Below, one piece after another: positions 34,739 through 48,773 of a stretch of 54,761 nucleotides of DNA. A program made the translations under genes and the position numbers. Position 1 is the stretch's first letter. The number at the start of each line of letters is the position of its first letter. The notes under the pieces were generated by a model. That model did not search any database and was not told the DNA's origin. It saw only the letters and a program-made list of their open reading frames with translations. This DNA is from Bolinopsis microptera (lineage: Eukaryota; Ctenophora; Tentaculata; Lobata; Bolinopsidae). The stretch covers positions 1 to 54,761 of the forward strand of contig NW_026971792.1 of assembly GCF_026151205.1 (NCBI RefSeq), in the 5' to 3' direction.

Positions 34739-37700
34739 TAGGAGGTACACTAGGAGGATACACTAAGGGGCACTAGGAGGTACCAAGGAGGTACACTAGG
34801 AGGTGCTACTAGGAGGTACACTAGAGGTTACACTAAGGAGAACACTAGGAGGTTCACCAGGAGGTGGCACTAGGATACACTAGAGGTACACTAGGAGGTG
34901 ACTACTAGAGGTACACTAGGAGGTACACTATGAAGGTGCACAAGGAGGTACATAGGAGTTACACTAGTAGTACACTAGGGAGTGCACCAGGAGGGGCACT
35001 AGGAGTACAACTAGGAGGGTACACTAGAGGTGCACTAGGAGGTACACTAGAGAACACTAGGAGGTGCACTAGGAGGTATCACTAGGAGGAACACTAGATG
35101 TACACAGGAGGTGCACCAGGAGGGGCCAGGAGGTCACTAGGAGGTACACTAGGAGGAGCACTGAGTTAGTACACAGGATGTACACAAGGAGGCGCACAGG
35201 AGGTACAACTGGAGGTACCCTATGAGGTACACTAGGAGGTGCACCAGGAGGGGCACTAGAGTACAACTAGAGAGGTACACTAGGGAGGTGTCACTAGTGA
35301 GGTACACTAGGTAGGTACACTAGGTGGTGCAACTATAGAGTACACAAGGATGTACACTAGAGGTACACTAGGAGAGCACCAGGAGGGGGCTCAAGAGGTA
35401 CATACTAGAGGAACACTAGGAGGTGCACTAGGAGGTACACTAGTAGGTACACTAGGAGGTGCAACTTAGGATGTACAGCTAGAGGTACACTAGGAGGTAC
35501 ACTAGAGGTGCACCAGGAGGGTGCACTATAGGTACACTAGGAGGTTTACACTAGAAGGTGCACTAGAGGGTACACTAGGAGGTACACTAGGAGGTGCACT
35601 AGGAGGTACAACTAGGAGGTACACAAGAGAACCCTAGTAGGTGCACCAGTGAGGGCACTAGAGGTACCCTAGGAGGTACACTAGAGTGCAACTAGGAGGT
35701 ACACTAAGGAGTACACTAGGAGGTTCACAAGGAGGTACACTAGGAGAACACAAGAGTACACAGGAAGGTGCACCAGGAGGGTCACTAGGAGGTACACTAG
35801 GAGGTACACTATAGGTCACAGGAGGTACACTAGGAGTACTCACTAGGAGTGCACTAGGAGGTACGCTAGGAGGTACACTAGGAGGGTACAACTAGGAGGG
35901 TGCACCATGAGGGGCACTAGGATGTACACTAGGCGGTACACTAGGAGGTTGCACTAGGAGGTACACTAGGAGTTACACCTAGAGGTGCACTAGGAGGTAC
36001 ACTAGAGGTACACTAGGAGGTTACACTAGAGTTGCACCAGGAGGGGCACTAGGAGGTACACTAGGAGGTACACTAGGAGGTGCACAGGAGGTACCCTAGG
36101 AAGGTACACTAGAGGTGCACTAGGAGGTACAACTAGGAGGACACTAGGAGGTACACTAGGAGGTGCCACCAGGAGGGGACTAGGAGGTACACTAGAGGTA
36201 CACTAGAGGGTGCACTAGGAGGTACGACTAGGAGTACACTAGGAGGTGCACTAGGAGGTACACTAGAGGACCCTAGAGGTACACAGAGGTGCCGACCCAG
36301 GAAGGGGCACTAGGAGGGTACACTAGAGGTAACACTAAGGAGGTGCACTAGGCGGTACACTAGGAGTGTACACTAGGAAGGTTCACTAGGAGGTACACTA
36401 GGATGTACACAAGGAGGTACAACTAGGAGTGCACCAGGAGGGGCAACTAGGAGGTACACTAGAGGTACACTAGGGTGCACTATGAGGTACCCTAGGAGGT
36501 ACACTATGAGGTGCACTAGGAGGTACAACAAGGAGGTACACTAGGAAGGTACACTAGAGGGGTGCACCAGAGGGCACTAAGGTACACTAGGAGTTACACT
36601 AGGAGTGCACTAGGAAGGTAAACTATAGGAGGTAACAATAGGAGGTGCACTAAGTAGGTACACTAGGAGGTACACTAGGAGGTAACAAGAGTGCACAAGT
36701 AGGGCACTAGGAGGTAACACTAGAGGTACAACTAGGAGGTGCAATCTCGGAGGAACACTAGAGGTACACTAAGGAGGAGCACTAGGAGGTACACTAGGAA
36801 GGTACACTAGGAGGTACACTAGGAGGTGCAACCATGAGGGGCACTAGGAGGTACAATATGGAGGTACACTAGAGGTGCACTAGGAGGTACACTAGAGGTA
36901 CACTATGGAGGTGCACTAGGCGGTACCCTTGGAGGTACACTAGAGTACACCTAGGAGGGGTGCACCAGAGGGCTACTAGGAGGTACCCTAGGAGGTAACA
37001 CTAGGAGGAGCACATAGGAGGTACACTAGGAGGTACCTAGGAGGTGCACGAGGAGGTACACAAGAGGTACACTAGGAGGTACACTGGAGGTGCACCAGGA
37101 GGGGCACTAAAAGGGAGGTACACTAGAGTAACCAGGAGGTGCACTAGGAGGTACACTAGAGGTACACTAGAAGTGCACTAGGAGGTAACAATAGAGGTAC
37201 ACTAGGGAGTACACTAGGAGGTGCACGCAGGAGGGCACTAGGAGGTACGCTAGAGGTACACTAGGAGTGCACTAGGATGGTACCTAAGGAGGTACACTAG
37301 GAAGGTGCACTAGAGGTACACTAGATGTAACACCTAAGGTACACTAGGAGGTGCCCCAGTATGGCACTAGGAGGTACACTAGGAGGTACACTAGGAGGTG
37401 CCTAAGAGGTACACTAGAGGTACACTAGAGGTGCACAAGGAGGTACACTAGGAGTACACTAGAGGTACACTAGGAGGTGCACCAGAGGGGCCACTAGGAT
37501 GTACACTAGGAGGTACACTAGGAGGTAGCACTAGGAGGTCACTAGGAGGTTACACTAGGAGGGGCACTGGAGTACACTATGAAGGTACACTAGGAGGTAC
37601 ACTAGGAGGTGCACCAGGAGGGGCACTAGAATGTACAACTAGGTACACTAGGAGGTGCACTAGGGAGGGACACTAGAGGTACACTAGGATGTGCACTAGG

Positions 37701-38437
37701 AGGTACACTAGAGAACACTAGGAGGTACACTAGGAGGTGCACCAGGAGGGTGTCACTAGGAGGTACACTAGGAGGTAAACTAGGAGTGCACTAGGAGGTC
37801 ACTAGAGGTACACTAGAGTGCACTGGAAAAGTACACTAGGAGGTACACAAGGAGGGTACACTAGTATGTGCACCAGGAGGGGCACTAGAATGTACACTAG
37901 GAAGGTACACCTAGGAGGATCACTAGGAGGTACACAAAGGAGGTAACACTAGGAGTGTGCACTAGAGTGTACACAAGATGTACACTAGAGTACACTAGGA
38001 GGTGCACCAGGAGGGGCACAAGGAGGTACACTAGGGGTACACTTGGAGGTGCACTAGGAGGTACACTAGAGTACACTAGGAGGTAGCAACTAGGAGGTAC
38101 ACTATATGTTACCACTCGGAGGTAACACTAGGAAAGGTGCACCAGGAGGGGCCAAGGAGTACACTAGAGATACACTAGGAGGTGCACTAGGAGGTACACT
38201 AGGAGGTACACTATGAGGTGGCACATAGGAGGTACACTAGGAGGTACACTAGGAGTGTACACAGAGGTGCACCAGGAGGGGCACTAGGATGGTACACTAG
38301 GAGGTTAACACTAGGAGTTGCACTAGAGTACACTAGGAGTACACTAGGAGTGCACTAGGAGGTACAACTAGGAGTTACACAAGGAGTTACACTAGGAGGT
38401 GTACCATGAGGGGCACTAGGAGGTTACAGCTAGGATG

Positions 38438-38474
38438 TAGTCTCATGGAATATACCCACTCATCTAGAATCAGA
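38438..38474. other. Non-repeat island of about 37 bp
   Basis: The bases from GTAGTCTCATGG through CATCTAGAATCAGAG do not fit any unit of the array, while both sides are normal higher-order repeat. Base composition is mixed and looks like ordinary unique sequence. Too short to assign. Confidence 0.65.
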
Positions 38475-38767
38475 GTGCACAAGGAAGGTACACAGGAGGT
38501 ACACTAGAGGTCACTAGAGGATTACACTAGGAGGACACTAGGAGGTACACTAGGAGGTTCACCAGGAAGGGCGGCAACTAGGAGGTACAACTAGGAGTGT
38601 ACACTAGGAGGTGCACTAGGAGGAACACTAGGAGAGTTACACTAGGATATCACTAGGAGGTACACTAGAGGTACATCAGGAGGTACACTAGGAGGTGCAC
38701 CAGAGGGGCACTAGGAAGGTACACTAGGAGGTACACTAAGGTGTGCAACTAGAGGTACACTAGGAGG

Positions 38768-38798
38768 TAGAAAGGGGGGAATTGGGGGGAGGAGTAGG
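38768..38798. other. G-rich irregular island
   Basis: AGAAAGGGGGGAATTGGGGGG and AGGAGTAGG replace array units. The inflated G runs resemble the decayed tail at 53136-53796, which suggests the same cause. Confidence 0.55.
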
Positions 38799-39012
38799 AC
38801 ACTAAGAGTGCACTAGGAGGACACTAGGATACACTAGGAGGTACAACTAGGAGTGCACCAGGAGGGCACTAGGAGGTACACTAGGAGGTAAACTAGAGTT
38901 CACAAGGAGTACATCTAGAGGTACACTAGGAGGTGCACTAGGAGGTACACTAGGAGGTACACAGGAGGTACACAAGGAGGTGCACCAGGAGGGGCACTAG
39001 GAGGAACACTGG

Positions 39013-39127
39013 ATAGGTCAGGTCTAGGGGTGGAGGTGCACTAGAGTTGGGCTGGCTTGTAGATGGAGTGTGGTGGTGAGCGATCTGGGTATATATCTTC
39101 ACTCTCACACAGTGAGGACACTTCATG
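39013..39127. other. Longest non-repeat island, about 115 bp
   Basis: The stretch starts with a partly repeat-like portion (GGTGCACTAGAG near 39034-39045) and then holds about 80 bases of ordinary mixed sequence with TGTGGTGGTGAG, TATATATC and an imperfect hairpin-like CTCAC-ACA-GTGAG at 39104-39116. The array resumes at about 39128 with GAGTACACTAGGAGG. No terminal inverted repeats, target-site duplication or coding frame can be seen. It could be a small insertion, a fragment of another repeat or a splice of unrelated read sequence. Confidence 0.7.
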
Positions 39128-40148
39128 AGTACACTAGGAGGTACACACTAGGAGGTGCACCAGGAGGGGCACTAGAGTACACTAGGAGGTACACACTAGG
39201 AGGTGCACTAGGGGTACACTAGGAGGACACTAGGAAGGGTGCACTAGGAAGGTAACACTAGGAGGTTACAGCTAGGAGGTACACTAGGAGGTTGCACCAG
39301 GAGGGGCACTAGGATGGTACAAACTAGGAGGTACACTAGGAGGTGCACTAGGAGGTACAACTAGGAGGTACACAGGAGTGCTCTATAGGGACACTAGGAG
39401 GTACACTAGAGTACACTAGGAGGTCACCAGAGGTGCACTAGGAGGTACACAGGAGGTACACTGGAGTGCACTAGGAGGTACACAATGAGGTACACTAGGA
39501 GGTGCAACTAGGAGGTATCACTAGGAGGTACACTAGGAGGTACACTAGGAGGTCACAGAGGGCACTAGGAGGAACACTAGGAGGTACACGAGGGGTTCAC
39601 AAGGAGGGTACACTAGGAGGTACACTAGGAGGGTTCACTAGGAGGTACCCTAGGAGGTACACTAGGAGTACACTAGTAGGTGTCACCAGAGGGGCACTAG
39701 GAGTAAACTAGGAGGTAAAAGGAGGTGCACTAGAGGTACACAGAGGTACACTAGGAGGTGCACTAGGAGGTACACTAGGAGGTACACTAAGGAGGTACAC
39801 TTAGGTCAACCAGGAGGGGCACTAGGAGGTTACACTAGAGTACACTAGGAGGTGCACTAGAGGTACACTAGGAGGTACACTAGGAGGAGCACAAGGAGGT
39901 ACACTAGGAGGTACACTCGGAGACACTAGGAGGTTCACCAGAGAGGTCACTATGAGTGAAACACTAGGAGGACACAAGGAGGTTGCACTAGAGTACACAA
40001 GGGTACACTAGGAGGTGCACTAGGGATGTAACTAGGAGGTACAACTAGGAGTACACTAGGAGGTGCAACCAGGCGGGCACTAGGAGGTACACTAGGAGGT
40101 ACACTAGGGAGGTGGCACTAGAGGACACTAGGAGGTACACTAGGAGGT

Positions 40149-40155
40149 GCATTTT
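40149..40155. other. Short T-rich substitution in a D unit
   Basis: GTGCATTTTCTAGG stands in place of GTGCACTAGG. This is one local error-like change with four T residues. Confidence 0.5.
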
Positions 40156-41822
40156 CTAGGAGGTACACTAGGTAGGTCCACTAGGAGGTACACTAGGAGG
40201 TGCACCAGGAGGGGCACTAGGAGGTACACTATGAGAACACTCTAGGGAGTGCACTAGGAGGTTACACTAGGAGGTACACAAGAGGTGGCACTAGGAGGTA
40301 CACTAGGAGGTCACTAGGAGGTACACTAGGAAGGTGCACCAGGAGGGGCACTAGGAGGTACACTAGGAGGTACACTAGAGGAGCACTATGAGGAACACTA
40401 GGAGGTACACTAGGAGGTGCACTAGGAGTACACTAGGAGGTACAGCTAGGAGGTACTCGAGGAGGTGCACCAGGAGGGGCACAAGGATGTACACTAGGAG
40501 TTTACACTAGGTGGTGCATCATGAGGTACCTAGGAGGAACACTAGGGAGGTGCCCTAGGAGGTACACAAGGAGGTACACTAGAGGTACACTAGGAGTGTC
40601 ACCAGGAGGGCACTAGGAGGTACACTAGGAGTACACAAGGAGTGCACTAGGAGGTACACTAGGAGAAGACTAGGAGTTGCAACTAGGAGGTACCCTAGGA
40701 TGACCCTAGGAGTTACACTAGGAGGTGCACCAGGAGGGGCACAAGGAGTACACTAGATGTACACTAAGAGGTGCTCTAGGAGGTACACTAGGCGGTAAAC
40801 ACTAGGAGGTGCACAAGGATGTACAACAAAGGAAGGTACACAAGAGGAACACTAGGATGTGCCACCAGGATGGGGCACTAGGAGGTACACTAGGTAGTAC
40901 ACTAGGAAGAGCACTAGGAGGTACACTATGAGGTACACTATGAGTGCACTAGAGGTACACTAGGAGGTACACAAGGAGGTACACTAGGAGGTGCAACCAG
41001 GAGGGCAATAGGAGACACTGGAGGTACACTAGGAGGGCACTAGGCAGTACACTAGGAGTACACTAGGAGTTGCAACTATGAGGTACACTATGAGGATACA
41101 CTAGGAGGTACACTAGGAGGTGCACCAGGAGGGGCCCTAGAGGTACACTAGGAGTACACTAGAGTGCAACAAGGAGGTACACAGGAGGTACACTAGGAGG
41201 TGCACTAGGAGGTACTACGAGAGGTACACTTGATGTACACTAGAGTGTGCACCAGATGGCAACTAGGGAGGGTACACTAGGAGTACACTATGAGGTGGCA
41301 CTAGGAAGGTCACTAGGATACAACTAAGGAGGTGCACCTAGGATGTACACTAGAGTACACTAGGAGGTAACACTAGAGGTGCACCAGGAGGTGCAAAAGA
41401 GTACACTAGGAGCGGTACACAAGGAGGTGCACTAGGAAGTACACACTATGAGGACATAGGCGGTGCACTAGGAGGTACACTAGGCGGTCACTATGAGGTA
41501 CACTAGGGTGCACCACAGGAGAGGCACTAGGGAGGTACCTAGAGGTACACTAGAGGTGCAACAAGGAGTACACTAGAGGTACACTAGGAGTGCACTAGAG
41601 GTACACTAGGAGTACACTAGAGCGGGTACACTAGGGAAGGTGCACCAGGAGGGGGCACTAGGAGGTAACACTAGGAGGTACACAAGGAGGTTGCACTAGG
41701 AGGTACACTAGGAAGGTCACTATGATGTGCACTAGGAGTTACACTAGGAGGTACACTAGAGGTACTCTTTAGGAGGTGCACCAGGAGGGGCACTAGGAGT
41801 ACACTAGGAGGTACACAAGAGT

Positions 41823-41852
41823 GCCCCCTACCAACGCTCCCCCGCCCCAGCA
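41823..41852. other. C-rich non-repeat island, about 30 bp
   Basis: CCCCCTACCAACGCTCCCCC followed by GCCCCAGCA interrupts the G-rich strand of the array. Its composition is opposite to its surroundings and it contains CG dinucleotides, which are otherwise rare here. It may be a strand-switched or foreign fragment. Nothing recognisable. Confidence 0.6.
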
Positions 41853-44800
41853 ACTAGGAGGTACAACTAGGAGTACACTAGGAGGTGCACTATGAGGTAC
41901 ACTAGGAGGTACACTAGGGAGGTTACTAGGAGGTGCACCATGAGGGGCACTAGGAGGTACACAAGGAGGTACACTAGGAGGTGCAACTAGGAGTACACTA
42001 GGAGGTACACATAGAGGTGCACTAGAGTAACAACTGAGGTAACACTTGGAGGTACACTAGGAGGAGCACCAGGAGGGTCACTAGGAGGTACACGAGGAGG
42101 GAACACAAGAGGTGCACTAGGGTACACTAGGAGTACACAGGAGGTTGCACTAGGAGGATACACTAGGAGGTACACTAGGAGGTACACTAGAGGTGCACCA
42201 GGAGGGCACTAGGAGGTACACGAAGGAGGGTACACAAGAGGTGCACTAGGAGGTAACACTAAGGTGGTACACTAGGAGGTGCACTAGTAGGTACACTAGG
42301 AGGTACACTAGAGGTCCACTAGGAGTGGCACCGGAGGGGGCACTAGGAGGTATACACTAGGGAGGTACACTAGGAGTGCACTAGGAAGTGTACCCTAGGG
42401 TTAACACGAGGAGGTGCACTAGGAGAAACACTAGGAGTACACTAGGAGGTACACTAGAGTGCACCAGTAGATGGGCACTAGAGTACACTAGTAGGGTACA
42501 CTAGGAGGTGCACTAGAGTACACTAGGAGGTACACTATAGGTGCACTGGAGGTCACTAGGAGTACACTAGGAGGTACCACTAGGAGGGGGCACCAGGAGG
42601 GGCACTAGAGGTACACTAGGAGGTAAACTAGAGGAGCACTAGGAGGTACACAGAGGACACTAGGAGGTGCACTAGAGGTACACTATGAAGGTACACAAGG
42701 AGGGTACACTTAGAGGTGCACCAGAGGGGGACTAGAGTTACACTAGGAGTTACACTAGGAGGGTCACTAGGAGGTACACTAGAGGTACACTAGAGGTGCA
42801 CTAGGAGGTATCCACAAGAGGTACCAAGGAGGTACACAAGGAGGTGCACCATGAGGGCACTCGGAGGTACACTAGGAGGTCACTTAGGAGGTGCAAACTA
42901 TAGTACACTAGGAGGTACACTAGTAGGTGCACTAGGAGGTACACTAGAGTGATACACTAGGAGGAACACTATGAGGGTGCACCCAGGAGGGGCACTAGGA
43001 GGTACACTAGGAGTACACTAGGATGTGCTCTAGGAGGTAAACTATGAGGTACACTAGAGGGTGGCCAGAGGTACCCCTATGCGTTACAACTAGGAGGTAC
43101 AACTAGGAGGTCACCATAGGGGCACTAGGAGGTACACTAGGAGGTACAACTAGGAGGTGCAGCTAGGAGGACACTAGGAGGAACAGCTAGTGAGGTGCAC
43201 TAGGAGGTACACTATTAGGTACACAAGGAGGTACAACTATGAGGTGCACCAGGAGGGCACTAGGAGGTACACTATGATGTAAACTAGGAGGGTGCACAAG
43301 GAGGTACACTATGAGGTACACTAGGAGGTGCATGAGGTACACTATGAGGTACACTAGGAGGTACACTAGGAGGTGCACCAGAGGGGCACTAGGAGGTACA
43401 CTAGGAGGTACACTAGGAGGTGCACTAGGAGGTACAACTAGAGGGTACACTAGGAGGTGCACTAGGATGTACACTAGGAGGTACACTAGGATGTACACTA
43501 GGAGTTGCACCAGGAGGTGCACAGGAGGTACACTAGGAGTACACTAGGAGGTTTCCCAAGGAGTACACTAGGAGGAACACTAGGAGGTGCACTAGGTGAG
43601 GTACACTAGGATGTACACTAGATGTACACTAGGAGGAGCACCAGGAGGGGCACTAGGAGGTCACTAGGAAGGTACACTAGGAGTGCACTAGGAGGTACAC
43701 TATGAGGTACACTAGGAGGTGCACTAGGAGGTAACACTAGGAGGTACACTAGGAGGTACACTAGGAGTTGCACCAGGAGGGGCACAGGAGTAACACTAGA
43801 AGGTACACTAGTATGTGCCTAGGAGGTAAACAGCTAGGGAGGTACACTAGGAGGTGCACAAGAGGTACACTAGGAGTTACACTATGAGGTGTACACTAGG
43901 AGTGTGCAACCATGAGAGGTCACTATGAGAACACTAGGAGGTACACTAGGAGGTGCACGTATGGAGGAACACTAGGAGGTACACTAGGAGGTGCACAAGA
44001 GTTACACAAGGAGGTACACTAAGGAGTACAACAACTAGGCGGTGCACCCAGGAGGGGCACAAGAGGTAACCCTAGGAGGTTACACTAGAGGTGCACAAGG
44101 AGGTACACTAGGAGGACACTAGGAGGTGCACAAGGAGTACACAAGGAGGTACACTAGGAGGGTACACTAGGAGTGCACAGGAGGGCAACTAGCGGTACAC
44201 TGAAGTTTACAACTAGGAGGTGCACTAGAGGTACTCAAGGAGTACACTGGTAGGTGCACTAGGAGGTACACTGGAGGTCCACTAGAGGTACACTAGGAGG
44301 TGCACCAGGAGGCACTAGTAGGTACACTAGGAGGTACACTAGGAGGAGCACTAGGAGGTACACCTAGGAGGTACACTATGAGGTGCACTAGAGGAGGTAC
44401 ACTAGGAGGTACACAGGAGGTACACTAAGGAGGGCACCAGAGGGGGCACTAGGAGGAACACTAGGAGGTACACTGAGGTTCACTGGAGTACACTAGGAGG
44501 TACACTAGGAGGTGCACTATAGTGTACAACTAGGAGTACACTAGGAAGGTACACTAGAGGTGCACCAGGAGGGGCACTAGGAGTACACTAGCAGGTACAC
44601 AAGAGGTGCACAATGAGGTACCCATGAGTTACACTAGAGTGTGCCCAGAGTACACTAGGAGGTACCTAGGAGGTACACTAGGAGAGCACAGGATGGGCCA
44701 CTAGGAGGTACACTAGGAGGTACACTAGGAGGTGCACTAGGAGTGTACACATGAGGTACACTAGGATGTTGGCACTAGGAGGTACACTAATGAGGTACAC

Positions 44801-45568
44801 TAGGAGTACTCTAGAGGTGCAACCGTAAGGGGCACTAGGATGTACACATAGAAGTACACTAGGATGTGCACTAGAGGTAACACTAGAGGAACACTAGGAG
44901 TGCACTAGGGAGGTACACTAGGAGGTACACTAGAGGTACAACTAGAGTGCACCCATTAAGGGGCACTAGGAGGTACACTAGAGGTACACAATGAGGTGCA
45001 CCCAGGAGTACAACTAGGGGAGGACACTAGGAGGTGCACTAGGAGGTTACACTTACGGTACACTAGGAGGAACACTAGGAGGTGCACCAGGAGGGGCAAT
45101 AGGAGTGTCCACTAGGAGGTACACTAGGAGGTGCACTAGGAGGTACACTAGGAGGTACACTAGAGGTGCACAAGGAGGGTACACTATGAGTGAACAACTA
45201 GGAGGCTACACTAGGAGTGCACCATTAGGGGCACTAGGAGGTACACACGAGAGAACACTAGGAGGTGCACACGAGGTACACAAGAGGTACACAGGAGGTG
45301 CACAAGGAGGTTCACTAGGAGGTACACTAGGAGGTAACACTAGGAAGGTGCACCAGAAGGGGCACTAGGAGTTACACTAGGAGTACACTAGAGTGCACTA
45401 GGAGTAACTAGGAGGTACACTAGGAGTGTCACTAGGCAGGTACACTAGGAGTACACAGGAGGTACACTAGGAGGATGCACCAGGAGGGGCCACTAGGAGG
45501 TCCAAAGTATAGTACACAATGAGAGGTGCAGGTAGTGAGTACCCTAGGAGGTACACTAGGAGGTGGGC

Positions 45569-45579
45569 AAAAAAAAAAA
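45569..45579. other. A11 run inside the 12-bp array
   Basis: Eleven A residues between GTGGGC and CAAGGAGTACACTAGG. Flanking units are normal. Probably a base-calling artefact. Confidence 0.6.
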
Positions 45580-46715
45580 CAAGGAGTACACTAGGAGGTA
45601 CACTAGAGTACACTAGAGGTGCACCAGGAGGGGCACTAGGAGGAACACTAGGAGGTACACTAGGAGGTGTCACAAGGAGGTACCCCAAGGAGGTACACTA
45701 TGAGGTGCACAAGGAGGTACCTAGGAGGTACACTATGAGTACACTATGAGATTGCAACCAGTAGGCACTAGAGGTACACATAGAGGTACACTATAGGAGC
45801 CCTAGGAGGTACACTATGATGTACACTAGGAGGAGCACTAGGAGTACACTAGTAGGTACACTAGGAGTACACAAGAGGTGCACCAGGAGGGGCACTAGAG
45901 GTACACTAAGGAGGTACACTAGGAGTGCACTAGAGGTACAACTAGGAGGTCACTAGAGGGTGCACTAGGAGGTAACACTAGGATGTAACTATGAGGTACA
46001 CTAGGAGGGGCAACCAGGAATGGGCACAAGGAGTACACTAGTAGGTACATAGAGGTGCACTAGGAGGTACCCTAGGAGGTACACAGGAGGTTCACTAAGG
46101 AGTACACTAGGAGGTACACTAGGAGGTACAACAAGGAGGTGCACCCAGGAGGGGCACTAGGAGGTAAACTAGGAGGTACACTAGGAGGTGCACTATGATG
46201 TACACAGGAGGTACACTAGGAGGTTCACTAGAGGTACACTAGTGAGGTACACTAGGATGTACCTAGGAGGTGCACACAGGAGGGGCACTAGGAGGTACCA
46301 CTATAGGAGGTACACTAGAGTGCAACTAGGAGGTACACTAAGTAGGAACACTGGAGGATCACTAGGAGGAACACTAGGAGGTACACTAGGATGTACAACA
46401 ATGAGGTGCAACGCAGGAGGGGCACTATTAGGTACCCTAGAGGTACACTAGGATTGGTGCACTAGGGAGGTACACTAGAGTACACTAGGAGGTGCACAGG
46501 AGGGTCCACTAGGAGGTACACTAGAGGTACACTAGGAGTGCACCAGGAGTGGCACTAGGAGGTACACTAGAGTACACTATGAAGGTGCACTAGGAGGTAC
46601 ACTAGGAGGTACACAAGGAGGTGGCACCTAGGAGGTACACAAGAGGTAAACTAGGAGGTACACTAGGAGGGTGCACCAGGGGGGCAACTTAGGAGGTACA
46701 CTCGAGGTACACTAG

Positions 46716-46734
46716 GAAAAGGGGGGTTGTGCCA
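46716..46734. other. A4/G6 irregular patch
   Basis: AAAAGGGGGGTTGTGCC replaces part of a C-D pair. The array resumes in order. Confidence 0.5.
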
Positions 46735-48648
46735 ACTAGGAGGTACACTAGGAGGTCCTCTAGGAGGTGCACTAGGAGGTACCAAGGAGGGTACCCTAGG
46801 AGTACAATAGGATGTGCCTCAGTAGGGGCTCTAGGAGGTACACTAGGAGGTCACTAGGAGTCACTAGGAGGTACACTAGGAGAACCTAGGCGTGCACTAG
46901 GAGGTACACTAGGAGGTACACTAGTAGGTTACACTAGGAGCGTGCACCACATGATGGTCCCTAGGAGTAACACGAGGAGGTACACTAGAGGTTCACTAGG
47001 AGTACACTAGAGTACACTGGAGGTTGCACATAGGAGATACACTAGGAGGTACACTAGGAGGTACACTAGGATGTGGCACCAGGAGGGGCACTAAGGAGGT
47101 ACACTAGAGTTACACTAGGAGGTGCCTAGGAAGTTACACTAAGGAGGATACACTAGGAGGTGCACGAGGAGGTACACTAGAGGACACTATGGAGGAACCA
47201 CTAGGGAGGGGAGCACAGTGCAGGGGCACTAGGAGGTACACTAAAGGTACACAAGGAAGGTGCAACAAGGAGGTACACTAGAGGTACAACAGAGGTGCCA
47301 ACTAGAGTACACAAGGAGGTACACTAGGAGTAACATTCTAGGAGTTTCACCAGGGAGTGTCACTATGAGGTACAACTAGGAGGTACACTAGAGGTGCACA
47401 GTAGTTACCACTAGGAGGTACACTAGGAGGAGCAACAAGTAGGTACACAGGAGTACACTATGAGGTACACAAGGAGGTGCACCAGGAGGGGCACTAGGCG
47501 AGGTACACTAGGAGTACACTAGGAGGTGCACTAGGAGGTACGCACTAGGATGTACACTAGGTAGGTGCAACTAGTAGTACACTAGGAGGTACACTAGAGG
47601 ATACAACTAGGAGGTGCACCAGGAGGTGGCACTAGGAGTACACAGGAGGTACACTAGGAGAGTTGCACTAGGAGGTACACTAGGATGGTACACTAGAGGT
47701 GCACTAGGAGGAAACACTAGGAGGATACACTAGAGGTTAACACTAGGAGGTGCACCATGAGGCACTAGGATGGTACACTAGGAGGTACACTAGGAGCGTG
47801 CACTATGAGGCACACAAGGAGGTACAGACAGGAGGTTGGCACTAGTAAGGTACAACTAGGAGTTACACTAGAGGTACACTAGGAGGTGCAACCAGGAGGG
47901 GCACTAGGAGGTACACTATGAGGAACACTAGGAGGTGCCCTAGGAGGTACACTAGGAGGTACACTAGGAGGTCACAAGGAGGTACACAAGGATACACTAG
48001 GAGGTACACTAGGGGTTCACCAGGAGGGGCACTAGCGGTACACAAGGATTACCCTAGAGGGTGGCACTAGGAGGGTACACTAGGAGGTACACTAGGAATA
48101 TGGGGTGCACTAGGAGGTACGACTAGGAGGTACACGAGGAGTACACAAGGAGGCACCAGGAGGGGCACAGGAGGTACACTTATGAGGTACACAATGAGGT
48201 GCACTATGAGGTACCCTAGGACGGTACACTAGGAGGTCGCTAGGAGGAACACTATGAGGTACACAAGGAGGTACACTAGAGGTGCACCAGGAGGGCACTA
48301 AGTGATGACACTAGATACACAAGGAGGTGCATCTAGGAGAACACAAGGAGGTACACTAAGGTGCACTAGGAGTACACTATGAGTACACTATGAAGACACT
48401 AGGAGGTGCACCAGGAGGGGCACTAAGTAGGTACCTAGTAAAGGTACACTAGGAGGTGCACTAGGAGTTACACTAGGAGGTACACTAGAGTGCTCAAGGG
48501 AGTACACTAGGAGGAACACTAGGAGGTACAGCAAAGGAGGTGCACCAGGAGTGGGCACAGATGAGGTACACTAGGAGGTCACTAGGAGGTGCACTAGGAG
48601 GTACCCTAGGAGGTACACTAGGAGGTGCACTATGAGGTACACTAGGAG

Positions 48649-48673
48649 GGTATAAAACCAACTTTAAAAGGGG
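48649..48673. other. A-rich irregular patch
   Basis: GTATAAAACCAACTTTAAAA interrupts the array shortly before the poly-G run and is followed by GGGGAGGTACAC. A similar but shorter patch (GTATAAAAAACAAC) lies at 49250-49263. Confidence 0.55.
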
Positions 48674-48712
48674 AGGTACACAAGGAGGTGCACCAGAGGG
48701 GCACTAGGAGGT

Positions 48713-48773
48713 TATAAGGTGGGGGGGGGGGGGGGGGGGGGGGGGGGGGTGGGGGGGAGGGGGGGAATGTGAA
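48713..48773. repeat. Poly-G tract inside the 12-bp array
   Basis: After TATAAGGT come about 29 G residues, one T, then further G runs broken by single A residues, until GAATGTGAAACACTAG returns to the array. It looks like a collapsed group of the G-rich units or a local signal failure. Confidence 0.8.
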
